Part shown: positions 1 to 8,734 of the stretch, piece after piece
How positions within the stretch are numbered: position 1 is the first letter of the stretch
How the letters are laid out: every line of letters begins with the position of its first letter
Source: an uncultured Eubacteriales bacterium
Lineage (GTDB): Bacteria; Bacillota; Clostridia; TANB77; UBA1234
Direction of reading: 5' to 3'
Assembly: GCA_949283575.1 (NCBI GenBank)
Contig: CASDSU010000011.1
Location: 1-42,423, forward strand
Length of the DNA: 42,423 nucleotides
Notes under the pieces: model-generated
Told to the model about the DNA's origin: nothing
What the model saw: the letters and a program-made list of their open reading frames with translations, nothing else
The model's database searches: none
Program-made: the position numbers and the translations under genes

Positions 1-1
1 T

Positions 2-745
2 GTTATAGTTCCTTACTACATTCTGATATGATATAATAGAAAATCAATTATTTGCTATAAGAAGTAAGTTATAGTTCCTTACTACATTCTGATATGATAT
101 AATTCTTTAACATCAGGATTATAGTTGTAGTTTGTTATAGTTCCTTACTACATTCTGATATGATATAATTCCCGTCTTGCTCATAAGCTTTTGTAACATG
201 TTATAGTTCCTTACTACATTCTGATATGATATAATGCCAAAGACCTGGATTTGCTTCATCTTCATGTTATAGTTCCTTACTACATTCTGATATGATATAA
301 TCCATACTGCATCAATAATATGATGAAGTATGTTATAGTTCCTTACTACATTCTGATATGATATAATTAATAAGTTAAAAAACAATTATAATCACCAGTT
401 ATAGTTCCTTACTACATTCTGATATGATATAATATTAGTTGATGATTATAACGTGTATATTGAGTTATAGTTCCTTACTACATTCTGATATGATATAATA
501 GAATCTTCAATGCTTGTTACTGTTTCACTGTTATAGTTCCTTACTACATTCTGATATGATATAATATGGAAGATAACAAATTAGCAGTTGTAAAGTTATA
601 GTTCCTTACTACATTCTGATATGATATAATGTAAGCATAGTAGGTGTAAAACCATCAGATGTTATAGTTCCTTACTACATTCTGATATGATATAATATGT
701 GGTTCTATAAACATTGCAGCAGTAAGGTTTGGTTCCATTTCCTCA
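2..745 (+). CRISPR. Type II-C CRISPR array, 11 intact repeats plus one degenerate terminal repeat
   Basis: Eleven identical 36-bp repeats start at 2, 68, 134, 200, 266, 332, 398, 464, 530, 595 and 661. Each begins GTTATAGTTCC and ends TGATATAAT. Spacers are 30 bp, except one of 29 bp at 566-594. A shortened, diverged repeat starts at 727 and keeps only the 5' part (GTTTGGTTCC), which marks the leader-distal end beside cas2. The array runs off the left edge, so the leader and newest spacers are not visible. Each repeat ends in a perfect extended -10 box (TGaTATAAT), as in Neisseria-type II-C arrays where every repeat starts its own crRNA. Confidence 0.98.
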
Positions 746-746
746 C

Positions 747-786
747 AAAAAAAGTAGCTATTCATTCTAAAAATAGCTACTTTTTA
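747..786. terminator. Bidirectional terminator between array and cas2
   Basis: GTAGCTATT and AATAGCTAC form a perfect stem flanked by A-run and T-run on the two sides. The hairpin can therefore end crRNA transcripts on the + strand and the cas operon mRNA on the - strand. It lies between the degenerate terminal repeat and the cas2 stop. Confidence 0.8.
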
Positions 787-793
787 TTGGTTT

Positions 794-1114
794 TTAAAAT
801 ATAGATAACTGATCTGCATTAATTTTTCTCTCCCTTATTGTCTTCTTTCCAATTAGTATTTCCATACTTGCATATTGTTTTTCCGTTACTTTCATACATC
901 TTATCGAACCTTTTTTGGGCAAATTTTCTTTTAATCTCATATAATGTTTGTTAACACCATCATCACCGTTACATATCCTAGAATATACTGAATATTGCAA
1001 CATATCATAACCATCTTTTATAAGGAATTTCCTAAATTGCGCATATATTTTCCTATCTCGTTTCGTTACTACTGGTAAATCAAAAAATACTATTAGTCTC
1101 ATATATTTACCCAT
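794..1114 (-). CDS. cas2: CRISPR-associated endonuclease Cas2
   Basis: A 106-aa protein with the Cas2 N-terminal beta strand and metal-binding Asp (MRLIVFFDLP) and the ferredoxin-like spacing of the family. Cas2 forms the Cas1-Cas2 integrase that inserts new spacers. The ATG at 1114 is kept because an AGAAAG box sits 8 nt upstream; an internal ATG at 1102 starts at the more usual MRLIVFF and is possible. The gene overlaps the end of cas1 by 8 nt, so the two are translationally coupled. It is the last gene of the cas9-cas1-cas2 operon. Confidence 0.95.
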   Translation of the reverse strand: MGKYMRLIVFFDLPVVTKRDRKIYAQFRKFLIKDGYDMLQYSVYSRICNGDDGVNKHYMRLKENLPKKGSIRCMKVTEKQYASMEILIGKKTIRERKINADQLSIF

Positions 1115-2009
1115 ATGTGTGTCTTTCTAGTGGTACAATTATTGGTACCAACAATTTTTCATAATCTTTTGATTGTATGCTAGTAGTAAACGAGCTAAGC
1201 ATTATATTTATTGCATTTAACACACAATTTCGCTTTCCGTCTATAATCACATCATAATTTAACAAATCTACTAATTCATTTCGTATTTTGGTTCTAAATT
1301 CGTCTTTTAAATTTATATTTTGTCTTGTCCATAAGTCAACTATAGGCCTAAAGGGTTCTATAAAATCATCTGCTAAATTATAGTTATTAAGTTCACTTTT
1401 ATGATGTATTCCTAAAGATGGTATATATCCATATTGTGCTATGCTTCTTGCTATTGCACCCCTTAATATGGTATACCCGTAATCTAAGCAAGCATTATAA
1501 ATATTATCAAAATTTCTATTAAATCCTCTTTCAAATAGTTCTTTAAAATAAATTTTTGCGACTTGACCTTCAATATTTTTCGTATCTCCAGAATCAATAT
1601 TTGATAACATTTTTAGTAATCTTTTTTCAATATCAAACTTTCCAATACATCTTAATACATACGCTTGATTAATTACTTTTTGTTTAATTATTCTTTGCCA
1701 ACATCTCTTTTTAAATGGTTCTGATAATAAAATTTGCTCTTTTAATACTTTAAGCTGTCTACTATGTTGATAGTACGGTAACAAGTAACCATTTGGAATG
1801 TGCTTAGAATCACAAAAATACACAACTGTATTATTTTCACATAATTTACTAAGCAAACTTTCTGTAATTAAAACTTGTTGTGATTCAATTACAATTGCAG
1901 AAATATCTTCTAGTGGCACACTCCAAATTTCTCCTTGTTCAATACATAATTGATTATTTTTTAATGATAGCTTTGAGGGATGAGATATAATCAAACTCCT
2001 CCAACTCAT
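1107..2009 (-). CDS. cas1: CRISPR-associated integrase Cas1 (type II)
   Basis: A 300-aa Cas1 of the type II-C subfamily. It has the typical N-terminal beta domain (SWRSLIISHPSKL, then the EDISAIVIESQQVLIT stretch) and a helical C-terminal half with the conserved GIHHKSELNNYNLADDF segment that carries metal-binding residues. It catalyses spacer integration with Cas2. The ATG at 2009 is preferred over a GTG at 2018 because an AGGAGG box (2016-2023) lies 8 nt upstream. That box overlaps the cas9 stop codon, which implies coupled translation. No csn2 or cas4 is present, as expected for subtype II-C. Confidence 0.96.
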   Translation of the reverse strand: MSWRSLIISHPSKLSLKNNQLCIEQGEIWSVPLEDISAIVIESQQVLITESLLSKLCENNTVVYFCDSKHIPNGYLLPYYQHSRQLKVLKEQILLSEPFKKRCWQRIIKQKVINQAYVLRCIGKFDIEKRLLKMLSNIDSGDTKNIEGQVAKIYFKELFERGFNRNFDNIYNACLDYGYTILRGAIARSIAQYGYIPSLGIHHKSELNNYNLADDFIEPFRPIVDLWTRQNINLKDEFRTKIRNELVDLLNYDVIIDGKRNCVLNAINIMLSSFTTSIQSKDYEKLLVPIIVPLERHTYG

Positions 2010-2021
2010 CTTTATCACCTC

Positions 2022-5000
2022 CTATTTTTTATTATTTTTACCTCCTTTCCTTTTTTCTTTTTTTACTTTATGATAATTTCCAAGGACGTCTACTTCGTAT
2101 TTTTCAAATATATCTAAATTTTGAATACCTATTCCTTCAATTCTTTTACTTCCATCATGCAAAATCACATTTATTGCACCTGTGTTTCTATGCGTCGAAT
2201 TATAATAGCAATAGATTGGTTCTTCTTTTTTCTTTTTTATGACAATCATATCATTCGGATAAAGAGAAAACTTAAATATGTAATTTTTATCCATTTCAAG
2301 CCACTCATTTTCTGGTTTATTAGCTTTTATAGCTTTATTAGGCAACTTATCTTTTACCATATGAGCCACATAAATAGGTACCAAATAATATTTGTCATCT
2401 TTAGTGAACACATCTACTCTTACCATATTTCCATTAGCAGCTAAACCTTTTTGAACTTCTACACCAGCATTCAAGACACTAGGAACTTTTATAGTTCTTA
2501 CAAGTGGTCCTTCACCCTTTGCAGAAAATTTTCTAAATTCAAAGTCATTGGGAAAAGCTTTTTCTGACTTAAAATCATACATCAGCAATCTTTGATATAT
2601 TCGATCATATAAATCTTTATCACTTCTATATAGTTCTTTACACTCTTCCTTATTAATTACCATTTCAATTTCTGCTTTTGATATTCTATTAAGTGGTTTC
2701 TTCACCGTGACCACGCCATTATCTTTGTTATGCTTCAAAGAATAAATTGTTTCTTCATGAGCTTGTCCACTTATTTTCCTATTAGGCATTCTTGATACAA
2801 ATATTGGCTTTACTTTTTCTATATCAACATCGTTATAATTTGTAAAATTGCCATATTTTAAATCATGAACTGGATTTTGACTCATTCTAGCTTCTAATTC
2901 TTCTTTAAAATTCTCCCATGGCCTTCCCATTTCATGAGTTTTATATTTTACATCAACAATTTCTCCAGTAGACGGATCAAAATATTCTCCATTTTTATTG
3001 GGATAATATAATTCTTTTTCTTTACTATATTCTCTAATTTTCTTTTGAAAGCTGTCCGTAGCACATGCAATTATTACAGCATCCTCTGCGTGATGCAAAT
3101 CACTTTCCGCACGATTTTTAGCCGGGATACCCCAATAATGTCTTAAAGCCGTTGTTGCTGCACCAACTATTGTTTTCACTTTTATTCTATTTTCTTTTTC
3201 ACCATGATTATCAAAAAGTAAATTCTTTTTCACAAAATTAGACATGTACCTAGCAATATATTTTGTATCAACTAAATTTCGTTCAATCCACTCATTTTCT
3301 TTTTCGGAATTAAAATTTTTTACTAATAGATTTTCTCTTTTCTTAAAGTTGTTTCTATATGTACTCTTAACCCATGCTTCATATTCTTCCCATTTCCCAT
3401 TCTCACTTAAAAATTCATATGGTGTCATATTTCTTTTTTCTTGGTTCTCACGTGACAATACTAAAACTTTGTTATTGTATGAATCATTAAACGATCTACT
3501 AAATGGAATTGCATGATCAATCTCAACATATCCATTCTCAAACAATCTATTATAATCTATTGGATTAAGTGAATATGCACTTTTTCCACCTTGTTCATGG
3601 TATAATTTTTTCTTTAACATATCTACAGGTTTTGCTTTTATTCCAAAATGTTCTTCTATGTCTTTCTTTAAATTGTCGTTCATCGCTCTATTTTCAAGCT
3701 GATCTTTTTCTGTTTTCTTTCTGTCTTTAAAACTTTTAGTTAGTTCTCGTGCTACTTCTATATGAATCTCAAACGGAGAACCATATTTATCTATTACTGC
3801 ATTTATAACTTTTCTCGTTTGAGTCACAGCTCTGTATACAACAGGATTTCTTATATCTTCTTTCGGAATAATAGGAAGTTTATATTTAGGATTTTCATCA
3901 TCATTTTTGAAATTATATCCTGCAAGTACGCATGCTTTATCATATTGCATACCCTCTTCTAAGTATGGCAATATCTTTTTCATTGTCTTATATGAAAGAT
4001 GTCCAAACTTTGTGAAATTAATCTTTAACAAAGCACTTATAGTGCAATTATCTAACTCTAACTTTTTTAACTCTTCTGTTAGAGTAACATCTGTTTTATT
4101 TAACGTCAAAACTTCTGCTATTTTATCTAACAAATCATAATCTTTTAAAATTCTTTCTTTTTCTCTACAATCATTTAACACACTCTTTATTTCGTGATAA
4201 CCAACCAATTTCACAAATATAGCCGATTCTTCAGTCTTTTTGACTATTTCTTCATAAGGCATTTTTTCATAAGAGCCATCTTCTTTTTTTATTAGTTTTT
4301 GATAATAATTTAAACCTGTAAAAACTGCTTCTTCTGGCAAATTTAAATCTTTTCTAATCTTACTGTACTTAATACCTGATTTTACTAAATACGCTTGATC
4401 TATTATCTTTTTCTTATCATCTTCAGTAAGATATATTTTTTCACCTTTTAAGGTATACGATAAATTATTAACTTTTTGTAAAAGCATAAATCTCTCAAAA
4501 GTATAGCTGTTCTTAGAAGCTCGTGGTTCTTCCTTCTCAAAAGTACATTTTCCAATCATCTTTCTTATAAGTTCTGCCGACATAAAAGCTTTTTGCCAGT
4601 TAAATACTTCTAAATACTCAGCTTCAAAATTTTCACTTGCTAAAGCGTTACCATATTCTCGTTGTTTTTCGAAGATTATCTTAATCTCTTCTACAAGTTC
4701 ATTTCTGTCAATACAATTATTGTATTGCCCACCTTTATTCCTCTTGCTTACCAGATATTTTTCATCTTTAGCAAACATTTCTCCAACAGTTCTATAACCG
4801 TTTGATTCCATATATAGTTTATTTAATTTTATAGCTTTAGTTAGTTTTCCATTTTCAGATTTTTCGTCAATTTCTTCTATCTTTCTATTAGATTTATAAC
4901 CTCTTCTTTTGGCAATCGCAGTTAAAACCCTTGCAAATTCTCTATTAGTTAATTTTCTATCTAACGCTTCCAGTCTTAATTTCCAAACATCTGTATCTTC

Positions 5001-5279
5001 TTTAGATAAGATATATAAACTTGCCACATTATCTTTATCAATTAAGTTATATTTAATAAATAATTCTTTTATTTTGTCCATTCTAACTTTCTTACGTTTT
5101 AATCTTTTTCTAAGACTTCTATACTCTCTTCTTTTTTCATTAACTGCACCACCATCTTTCGGACGCTCAGCTGCTTCAAAAAGTCTGACACCTAAATCCT
5201 CGATTCTGTTTTTTTCCAAGTTTATAACGGCCCAACCTATTGATTTTATTCCAATATCTAACCCCATAACATACTTCAT
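2022..5279 (-). CDS. cas9: CRISPR-associated endonuclease Cas9 (subtype II-C)
   Basis: At 1085 aa it has the compact length of II-C Cas9s such as the Neisseria enzyme (about 1082 aa). All nuclease motifs are intact: RuvC-I MGLDIGIKSIGWAVI with Asp8, an Arg/Lys-rich bridge helix at about 50-75, RuvC-II IHIEVAREL at about 505, HNH EIDHAIPFSRSF at about 586, and RuvC-III HHAEDA at about 730. It should therefore cut both strands of crRNA-matched DNA. The start is fixed by an AAAGGGG ribosome site 5 nt upstream. The tracrRNA lies just upstream on the same strand, so readthrough from its promoter may feed cas9. The PAM cannot be read from the sequence. Confidence 0.98.
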   Translation of the reverse strand: MKYVMGLDIGIKSIGWAVINLEKNRIEDLGVRLFEAAERPKDGGAVNEKRREYRSLRKRLKRKKVRMDKIKELFIKYNLIDKDNVASLYILSKEDTDVWKLRLEALDRKLTNREFARVLTAIAKRRGYKSNRKIEEIDEKSENGKLTKAIKLNKLYMESNGYRTVGEMFAKDEKYLVSKRNKGGQYNNCIDRNELVEEIKIIFEKQREYGNALASENFEAEYLEVFNWQKAFMSAELIRKMIGKCTFEKEEPRASKNSYTFERFMLLQKVNNLSYTLKGEKIYLTEDDKKKIIDQAYLVKSGIKYSKIRKDLNLPEEAVFTGLNYYQKLIKKEDGSYEKMPYEEIVKKTEESAIFVKLVGYHEIKSVLNDCREKERILKDYDLLDKIAEVLTLNKTDVTLTEELKKLELDNCTISALLKINFTKFGHLSYKTMKKILPYLEEGMQYDKACVLAGYNFKNDDENPKYKLPIIPKEDIRNPVVYRAVTQTRKVINAVIDKYGSPFEIHIEVARELTKSFKDRKKTEKDQLENRAMNDNLKKDIEEHFGIKAKPVDMLKKKLYHEQGGKSAYSLNPIDYNRLFENGYVEIDHAIPFSRSFNDSYNNKVLVLSRENQEKRNMTPYEFLSENGKWEEYEAWVKSTYRNNFKKRENLLVKNFNSEKENEWIERNLVDTKYIARYMSNFVKKNLLFDNHGEKENRIKVKTIVGAATTALRHYWGIPAKNRAESDLHHAEDAVIIACATDSFQKKIREYSKEKELYYPNKNGEYFDPSTGEIVDVKYKTHEMGRPWENFKEELEARMSQNPVHDLKYGNFTNYNDVDIEKVKPIFVSRMPNRKISGQAHEETIYSLKHNKDNGVVTVKKPLNRISKAEIEMVINKEECKELYRSDKDLYDRIYQRLLMYDFKSEKAFPNDFEFRKFSAKGEGPLVRTIKVPSVLNAGVEVQKGLAANGNMVRVDVFTKDDKYYLVPIYVAHMVKDKLPNKAIKANKPENEWLEMDKNYIFKFSLYPNDMIVIKKKKEEPIYCYYNSTHRNTGAINVILHDGSKRIEGIGIQNLDIFEKYEVDVLGNYHKVKKEKRKGGKNNKK

Positions 5280-5295
5280 AAAAACCCCTTTCCGT

Positions 5296-5413
5296 GAAAA
5301 AGAAGATGCCCCTTGTTCCGAAAAACAAGGGGCTATTTAAACTTCACATTTCATTGATTACTCAATCGAATTTATTATAGTAACCAACTACACTCTGATA
5401 TGATATAATTTGT
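5296..5413 (-). ncRNA. tracrRNA of the II-C system
   Basis: A sequence matching the CRISPR repeat with 6 mismatches over all 36 positions lies at 5374-5409. Read on the minus strand it is the anti-repeat. Four of the mismatches cluster at repeat positions 9-13 and would give the usual bulge. Downstream follow a small ATTGA/TCAAT hairpin and a strong 10-bp GC-rich hairpin (5308-5333) with a trailing U-rich run. A sigma-A promoter sits directly upstream, giving a transcript of about 118 nt. Exact ends are inferred. Confidence 0.88.
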
Positions 5414-5419
5414 AAGTTA

Positions 5420-5448
5420 ATGATATACTCATTAAACTAAAAAGTCAA
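5420..5448 (-). promoter_or_regulatory. Promoter of the tracrRNA
   Basis: On the minus strand TTGACT (5443-5448) is followed after exactly 17 nt by TATCAT (5420-5425). This places the start of transcription near 5413, just before the anti-repeat. Confidence 0.8.
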
Positions 5449-5560
5449 GACAATTTATCCCCTTTTACCTTTGATTATACCACAAAAACACAACATTTTA
5501 CATAATTTCAATTCGACAATATTCGACAAAAAGAAAAGAAAACAGCCCTTTTTAATGCCT

Positions 5561-5908
5561 TTATGAAGGAATACCTAATGATATACTTTCTGGTTCAATA
5601 TAAAGATTTCCATTATTCAAATCAAAACAAATAGGATTGTTTTGATCTCCATTAACAATATCTAGAATCACAAATCCTACAACACAATCTGCATCAAATT
5701 CAAATGAAGTAACATTTTCAAATGTAAAATTCCAAATTAGTCCTGATTCATTCTTTGATTCTGTAGCTATATCTTCAACAGTTATTTCAATGGCTTTTCC
5801 GCGATAATTTATATTACCAATTCTACAATCATGAAAATTATCATTGAATCAATATATTTAATTATTTCCTCATACCTTTTTAATACTTTTTTTGCGATCA
5901 GTCCACAT
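5561..5908 (-). pseudogene. Frameshifted hypothetical gene
   Basis: A coherent minus-strand coding sequence is visible (…FHDCRIGNINYRG… to …ISLGIPS stop) but two frame changes break it. One is at a run of seven A's near the start and one is just before the FHDCRI stretch. A good AGGAGG site precedes an ATG at 5908. No function is recognised. Its start overlaps the end of the truncated P-loop gene upstream. Either decay or two sequencing errors could explain the breaks. Confidence 0.55.
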
Positions 5909-6035
5909 ATTTTTCCTCCTCAGATAATTTTTTATCATTAAGAATTATTTCATCCGCATCATCTGCCACTGTTGATTTTCCTGCACCTGATGGACCGATT
6001 AGGATGATACTGTCTTCGTATAAATTTTTATTCAT
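5898..6035 (-). pseudogene. Truncated P-loop kinase-like ORF
   Basis: A 45-codon ORF with its own GAGGTG ribosome site contains a perfect Walker A motif (IGPSGAGKST) close to the N terminus, as in small nucleotide/shikimate-type kinases. It ends at once in unrelated sequence and stops inside the start of the next gene. This looks like the N-terminal stub of a kinase gene whose remainder was deleted. A genuine tiny protein is unlikely. Confidence 0.5.
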
Positions 6036-6116
6036 AGGATTCACCTCTTATTTGGTATATATTATATCATAAAAAATTCAGAACCTCTATTTTGATGATT
6101 TTTCTATCAAAAGACA

Positions 6117-6158
6117 CAAAAAAGTCATCAATTTTTGTATTTTGATGACTTTTTTCAT
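6117..6158. terminator. Terminator hairpin
   Basis: AAAAAAGTCATCAA and a TTGATGACTTTTTT partner flank an AT-rich loop, giving a stem with A and T runs on either side. It follows the DUF2726 gene stop (6225) on the minus strand. Confidence 0.6.
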
Positions 6159-6224
6159 ATTTTCTATGTGAGAGAATAAATAATAGTTGAATATGAAGTG
6201 CTATGTAAAGATACTTAGATAAAT

Positions 6225-6824
6225 TTAATTTGTTGTTTGTGTTATTGCTATCTTCTCCTTTATTTCATTCGTATTATACATGTATTGCACAGGAATATGT
6301 ATAACTTTAAATTTTAAGTCTGTAAATAATGCATCAACAAATTCATCTCTTTCCTTTCGTGCTTCTTCTTCATGAGATTTATCATCAAGTTCAATAGCCA
6401 TTAAAGGCTTTAATGTTTCTTTATCACATATTACAAAATCAAAATGTTTTCTATTAACTTTATTTATAAAAGTCATTTTATTTTCTACACGATATGTTTT
6501 TGTCCATAAAACATCTATCATTCTTACTTTTGGACATATTATTTGTTTATCATTATCGACAACGTCTTTCAGAATTTTGTAGAAATTCATTTCAGCTTTC
6601 GTAAGCAAAGAATTGGTAATTAAAAATGGGGATTTGGCTGTATCTATGTAATCATTTTGATTATATTCAGTTTGAGTCTGTTCAAATTTACTATAATCAA
6701 TCTCTTTATTTTTAAGTCCATCGTTATATAGTTTCATATCGGATTTGTACTCTTGCTTGCTTTTATATTCTTGATATTTTTTATACGCTATATAACCAAT
6801 GAGTATATATAAAATTAGTTCCAT
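6225..6824 (-). CDS. DUF2726 domain protein, membrane-anchored nuclease-like
   Basis: A 199-aa protein with an N-terminal hydrophobic helix (residues 2-14), a charged linker and a C-terminal DUF2726 domain. Diagnostic segments are KAEMNFYKILKDVV, ICPKVRMIDVL, KHFDFVICDKETLKPLMAIELDD and RKERDEFVDALF. DUF2726 resembles the PD-(D/E)XK/Vsr fold (the DFV…ELDD pattern), so a nuclease role is plausible, but no substrate is known. The start is supported by GAGGTGAACC just before the ATG. It stands alone between gene debris and an unknown gene. Confidence 0.85.
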   Translation of the reverse strand: MELILYILIGYIAYKKYQEYKSKQEYKSDMKLYNDGLKNKEIDYSKFEQTQTEYNQNDYIDTAKSPFLITNSLLTKAEMNFYKILKDVVDNDKQIICPKVRMIDVLWTKTYRVENKMTFINKVNRKHFDFVICDKETLKPLMAIELDDKSHEEEARKERDEFVDALFTDLKFKVIHIPVQYMYNTNEIKEKIAITQTTN

Positions 6825-6916
6825 GGTTCACCTCGATTACTTATAATTGTAACTAAATAAAATCAATTAATTGTTTTTCTATATGAATGTATTTCATTAT
6901 CTTTTTATATTATATT

Positions 6917-7537
6917 CTATAAAGTGTCCAAATCAATAAATTTTATGTTATTTGCTTTATATAATATAAAATTTTTGTAAAAATTATCACTTTCTATAAA
7001 TTCACTTTCATCTATATAGTCATAATAATACAAAATATATTTACTTAGCCAATCATCTATCTTAAAATTAATCCCATCCGTTTCTGTTACCATTTTCTTA
7101 TACTCTTTGATAACATCATCATACTTTCCTGCTTCGTTTATCTTACAAATATAACAAATAAATACTGCTTTTAAAATTTCATTACAATTATTTCGAATTG
7201 CCGTATCAACATTTGACATGTAATTATATTCATCGCTACGTATTGATGGATTCCTATACATTGATAAAGCATACATTTTATCGTGCATACTCTCCAAATA
7301 TTTAGAACGATACCCTTTTATAGGTATGTTAAATAACTTATCATCAGCTAATATTTTTGAATGTGAAAATTTATTTTTTTCAATCTTATCTAGTATTTTT
7401 TCAAAAGAATTTTTGTCTTCAAAAATAGTAGATACACAGTATTGATACGATACCGGATTCGGAAAGTACATTATTCTATTATTTCCATCATTTTCTAATA
7501 AATCATTTTTTGATAATTTTGCATATAGTTTATCCAT
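6917..7537 (-). CDS. Hypothetical protein
   Basis: A 206-aa soluble, acidic and tyrosine-rich protein that I do not recognise. It has no signal peptide, membrane segment or catalytic motif that I can see. A clear AAGGAG box lies 8 nt before the ATG, so it is probably a real gene. It is transcribed alone toward the DUF2726 gene, with about 90 bp between them, directly downstream of the left copy of the 210-bp repeat. Confidence 0.75.
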   Translation of the reverse strand: MDKLYAKLSKNDLLENDGNNRIMYFPNPVSYQYCVSTIFEDKNSFEKILDKIEKNKFSHSKILADDKLFNIPIKGYRSKYLESMHDKMYALSMYRNPSIRSDEYNYMSNVDTAIRNNCNEILKAVFICYICKINEAGKYDDVIKEYKKMVTETDGINFKIDDWLSKYILYYYDYIDESEFIESDNFYKNFILYKANNIKFIDLDTL

Positions 7538-7672
7538 ACACTTTTCTCCTTATTATCTCCTTGTATACAAGAGTCCTTTAATATAACCAGAAATATCGAC
7601 AAAAAGTGACAAATATATAAATTTCTATACAGATTTTTGGAGCTATGCTTTCTTTTCTGTACAACAATATTA

Positions 7673-7882
7673 TCTCCGGCCTTCCAGCTTCGATTTTTGT
7701 AGTCGTATCAAGGATTTGCAGGTTTTCGTGTTATTACTTTTGAAGCCTTGATGTGTGTGATTTTCTAAGAGAAGACGTCAAAAAACAGCCATCATTTTTT
7801 TTATTTTTGATGACTGTTTTTCTTTCCGTATTTTCTATATTTTCCATATTTTCCGTGTGGAAGACTGAACGATGACTGAATG
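7673..7882. repeat. 210-bp direct repeat, left copy
   Basis: It matches 18433-18642 in the same orientation over exactly 210 bp with 13 mismatches that I count (about 94% identity). It contains ATCAAGG/CCTTGAT inverted arms and a CAGCCATCA/TGATGACTG hairpin with flanking A/T runs. It ends 2 bp from the stop of the HEPN gene, for which the hairpin can act as terminator. No intact coding sequence is supported in it. Confidence 0.9.
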
Positions 7883-7883
7883 C

Positions 7884-8666
7884 TTATGGAGTAATTTTAA
7901 TTTTTTTATACTCTATTTTATTTATGAAATTATAATAATACACCATATATGTGCAAAGGAATTCAGCCTCATTTCTCCTCATAATTGTGTTTGTATGAGC
8001 ATATGTTTTATTATTCCTTGCATCATCAAAACTGCTCATTATCTTTTTAGTAGCAGATAATATTTCAAAGGTTGTACTTTCTTTAAAAATTTTATTTTGT
8101 CTTAAAATATTATTCAATTCTCCTGCCATTGAATCAAGTGTCTTTCCTTTAAAATCAATATTTAATTCTTCGAATATTGCTTCAAACTTAAATTTTAATA
8201 ATGTATGTAATCTATCTATAACAAATTCAAATTTACCTGTCGAAATTTTCTCATTTATTTCTTTTAATAAAATGTTTTCTACCTGTTTATTTTTTACCGT
8301 ATTCTTTGTAATTTCACTAACAATATTTTGGTATTTTTTCAAGCTTTTTACTATTTTTTTCATATCACTTACATGAGTTTTAGCTAAATACTTTTTCATT
8401 TCTCCATATTCAATAAAACTCTCTAATAATAAAACTACCTTATCATTTTCTTCATTTGTCAAAAATCTTTTTAGTCTTTTTGCCTTCGAATTTCCCAACT
8501 CATCATCTTTGTATTTTTCGGCATCAATATTACAACCCGTACTATTATTTATAAACTCTCGGAAGCTCGCATCAGAAAAATCCCAAACATATCCTGCACC
8601 TTTTTTTGTTTTCTTGCTAATATAATTCATAATTTTTTCAACTTCTGTACTTTTCAAATTCGACAT
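7884..8666 (-). CDS. HEPN/Abi-C-like putative RNase toxin
   Basis: A 260-aa protein whose C-terminal third is helical and carries ARNNKTYAHTN near residue 219. This fits the RN-x(4-6)-H active site of HEPN RNases, in a setting like the Abi-C (abortive infection C-terminal) domain. The N-terminal part (YVWDFSDASFREFINNSTG, followed by Lys-rich helices) resembles no domain I can name. AGGAGG lies 8 nt before the ATG. It is the third gene after the ATPase and TOPRIM genes but is separated from them by a strong terminator-like hairpin, so it is probably expressed at a lower level. The toxin role is inferred from motif and context. Confidence 0.7.
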   Translation of the reverse strand: MSNLKSTEVEKIMNYISKKTKKGAGYVWDFSDASFREFINNSTGCNIDAEKYKDDELGNSKAKRLKRFLTNEENDKVVLLLESFIEYGEMKKYLAKTHVSDMKKIVKSLKKYQNIVSEITKNTVKNKQVENILLKEINEKISTGKFEFVIDRLHTLLKFKFEAIFEELNIDFKGKTLDSMAGELNNILRQNKIFKESTTFEILSATKKIMSSFDDARNNKTYAHTNTIMRRNEAEFLCTYMVYYYNFINKIEYKKIKITP

Positions 8667-8689
8667 CTTTATCCTCCTTAAAACAAAAC

Positions 8690-8719
8690 AAGTAGAGTGG
8701 TAACTTCACCACTCTACTT
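8690..8719 (-). terminator. Intra-operon terminator/attenuator
   Basis: AAGTAGAGTGGT and ACCACTCTACTT form a perfect 12-bp stem with a 6-nt loop. On the minus strand it is followed by GTTTTGTTTT. It lies between the TOPRIM gene stop and the ribosome site of the HEPN gene. Confidence 0.8.
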
Positions 8720-8734
8720 ATCTTTAGTATGTAT

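Noticed and set aside
119-385. 88-aa ORF with repeated IISYQNVVRNYN units
   Set aside because: It is the antisense translation of the CRISPR repeats and spacers, not a protein.
631-660. A CRISPR spacer shares AGTAGGTGTAAAAC with the leader of the radical SAM gene (near 26872)
   Set aside because: Only 14 of 30 bases match in AT-rich DNA; this is too short for a credible self-target.
2121-5340. Several + strand ORFs of 66-143 aa across cas9
   Set aside because: They are antisense shadows of cas9 with no ribosome sites or recognisable domains.
1-5413. Subtype II-A or II-B for the CRISPR locus
   Set aside because: No csn2 or cas4 is present and Cas9 is compact, so II-C fits.
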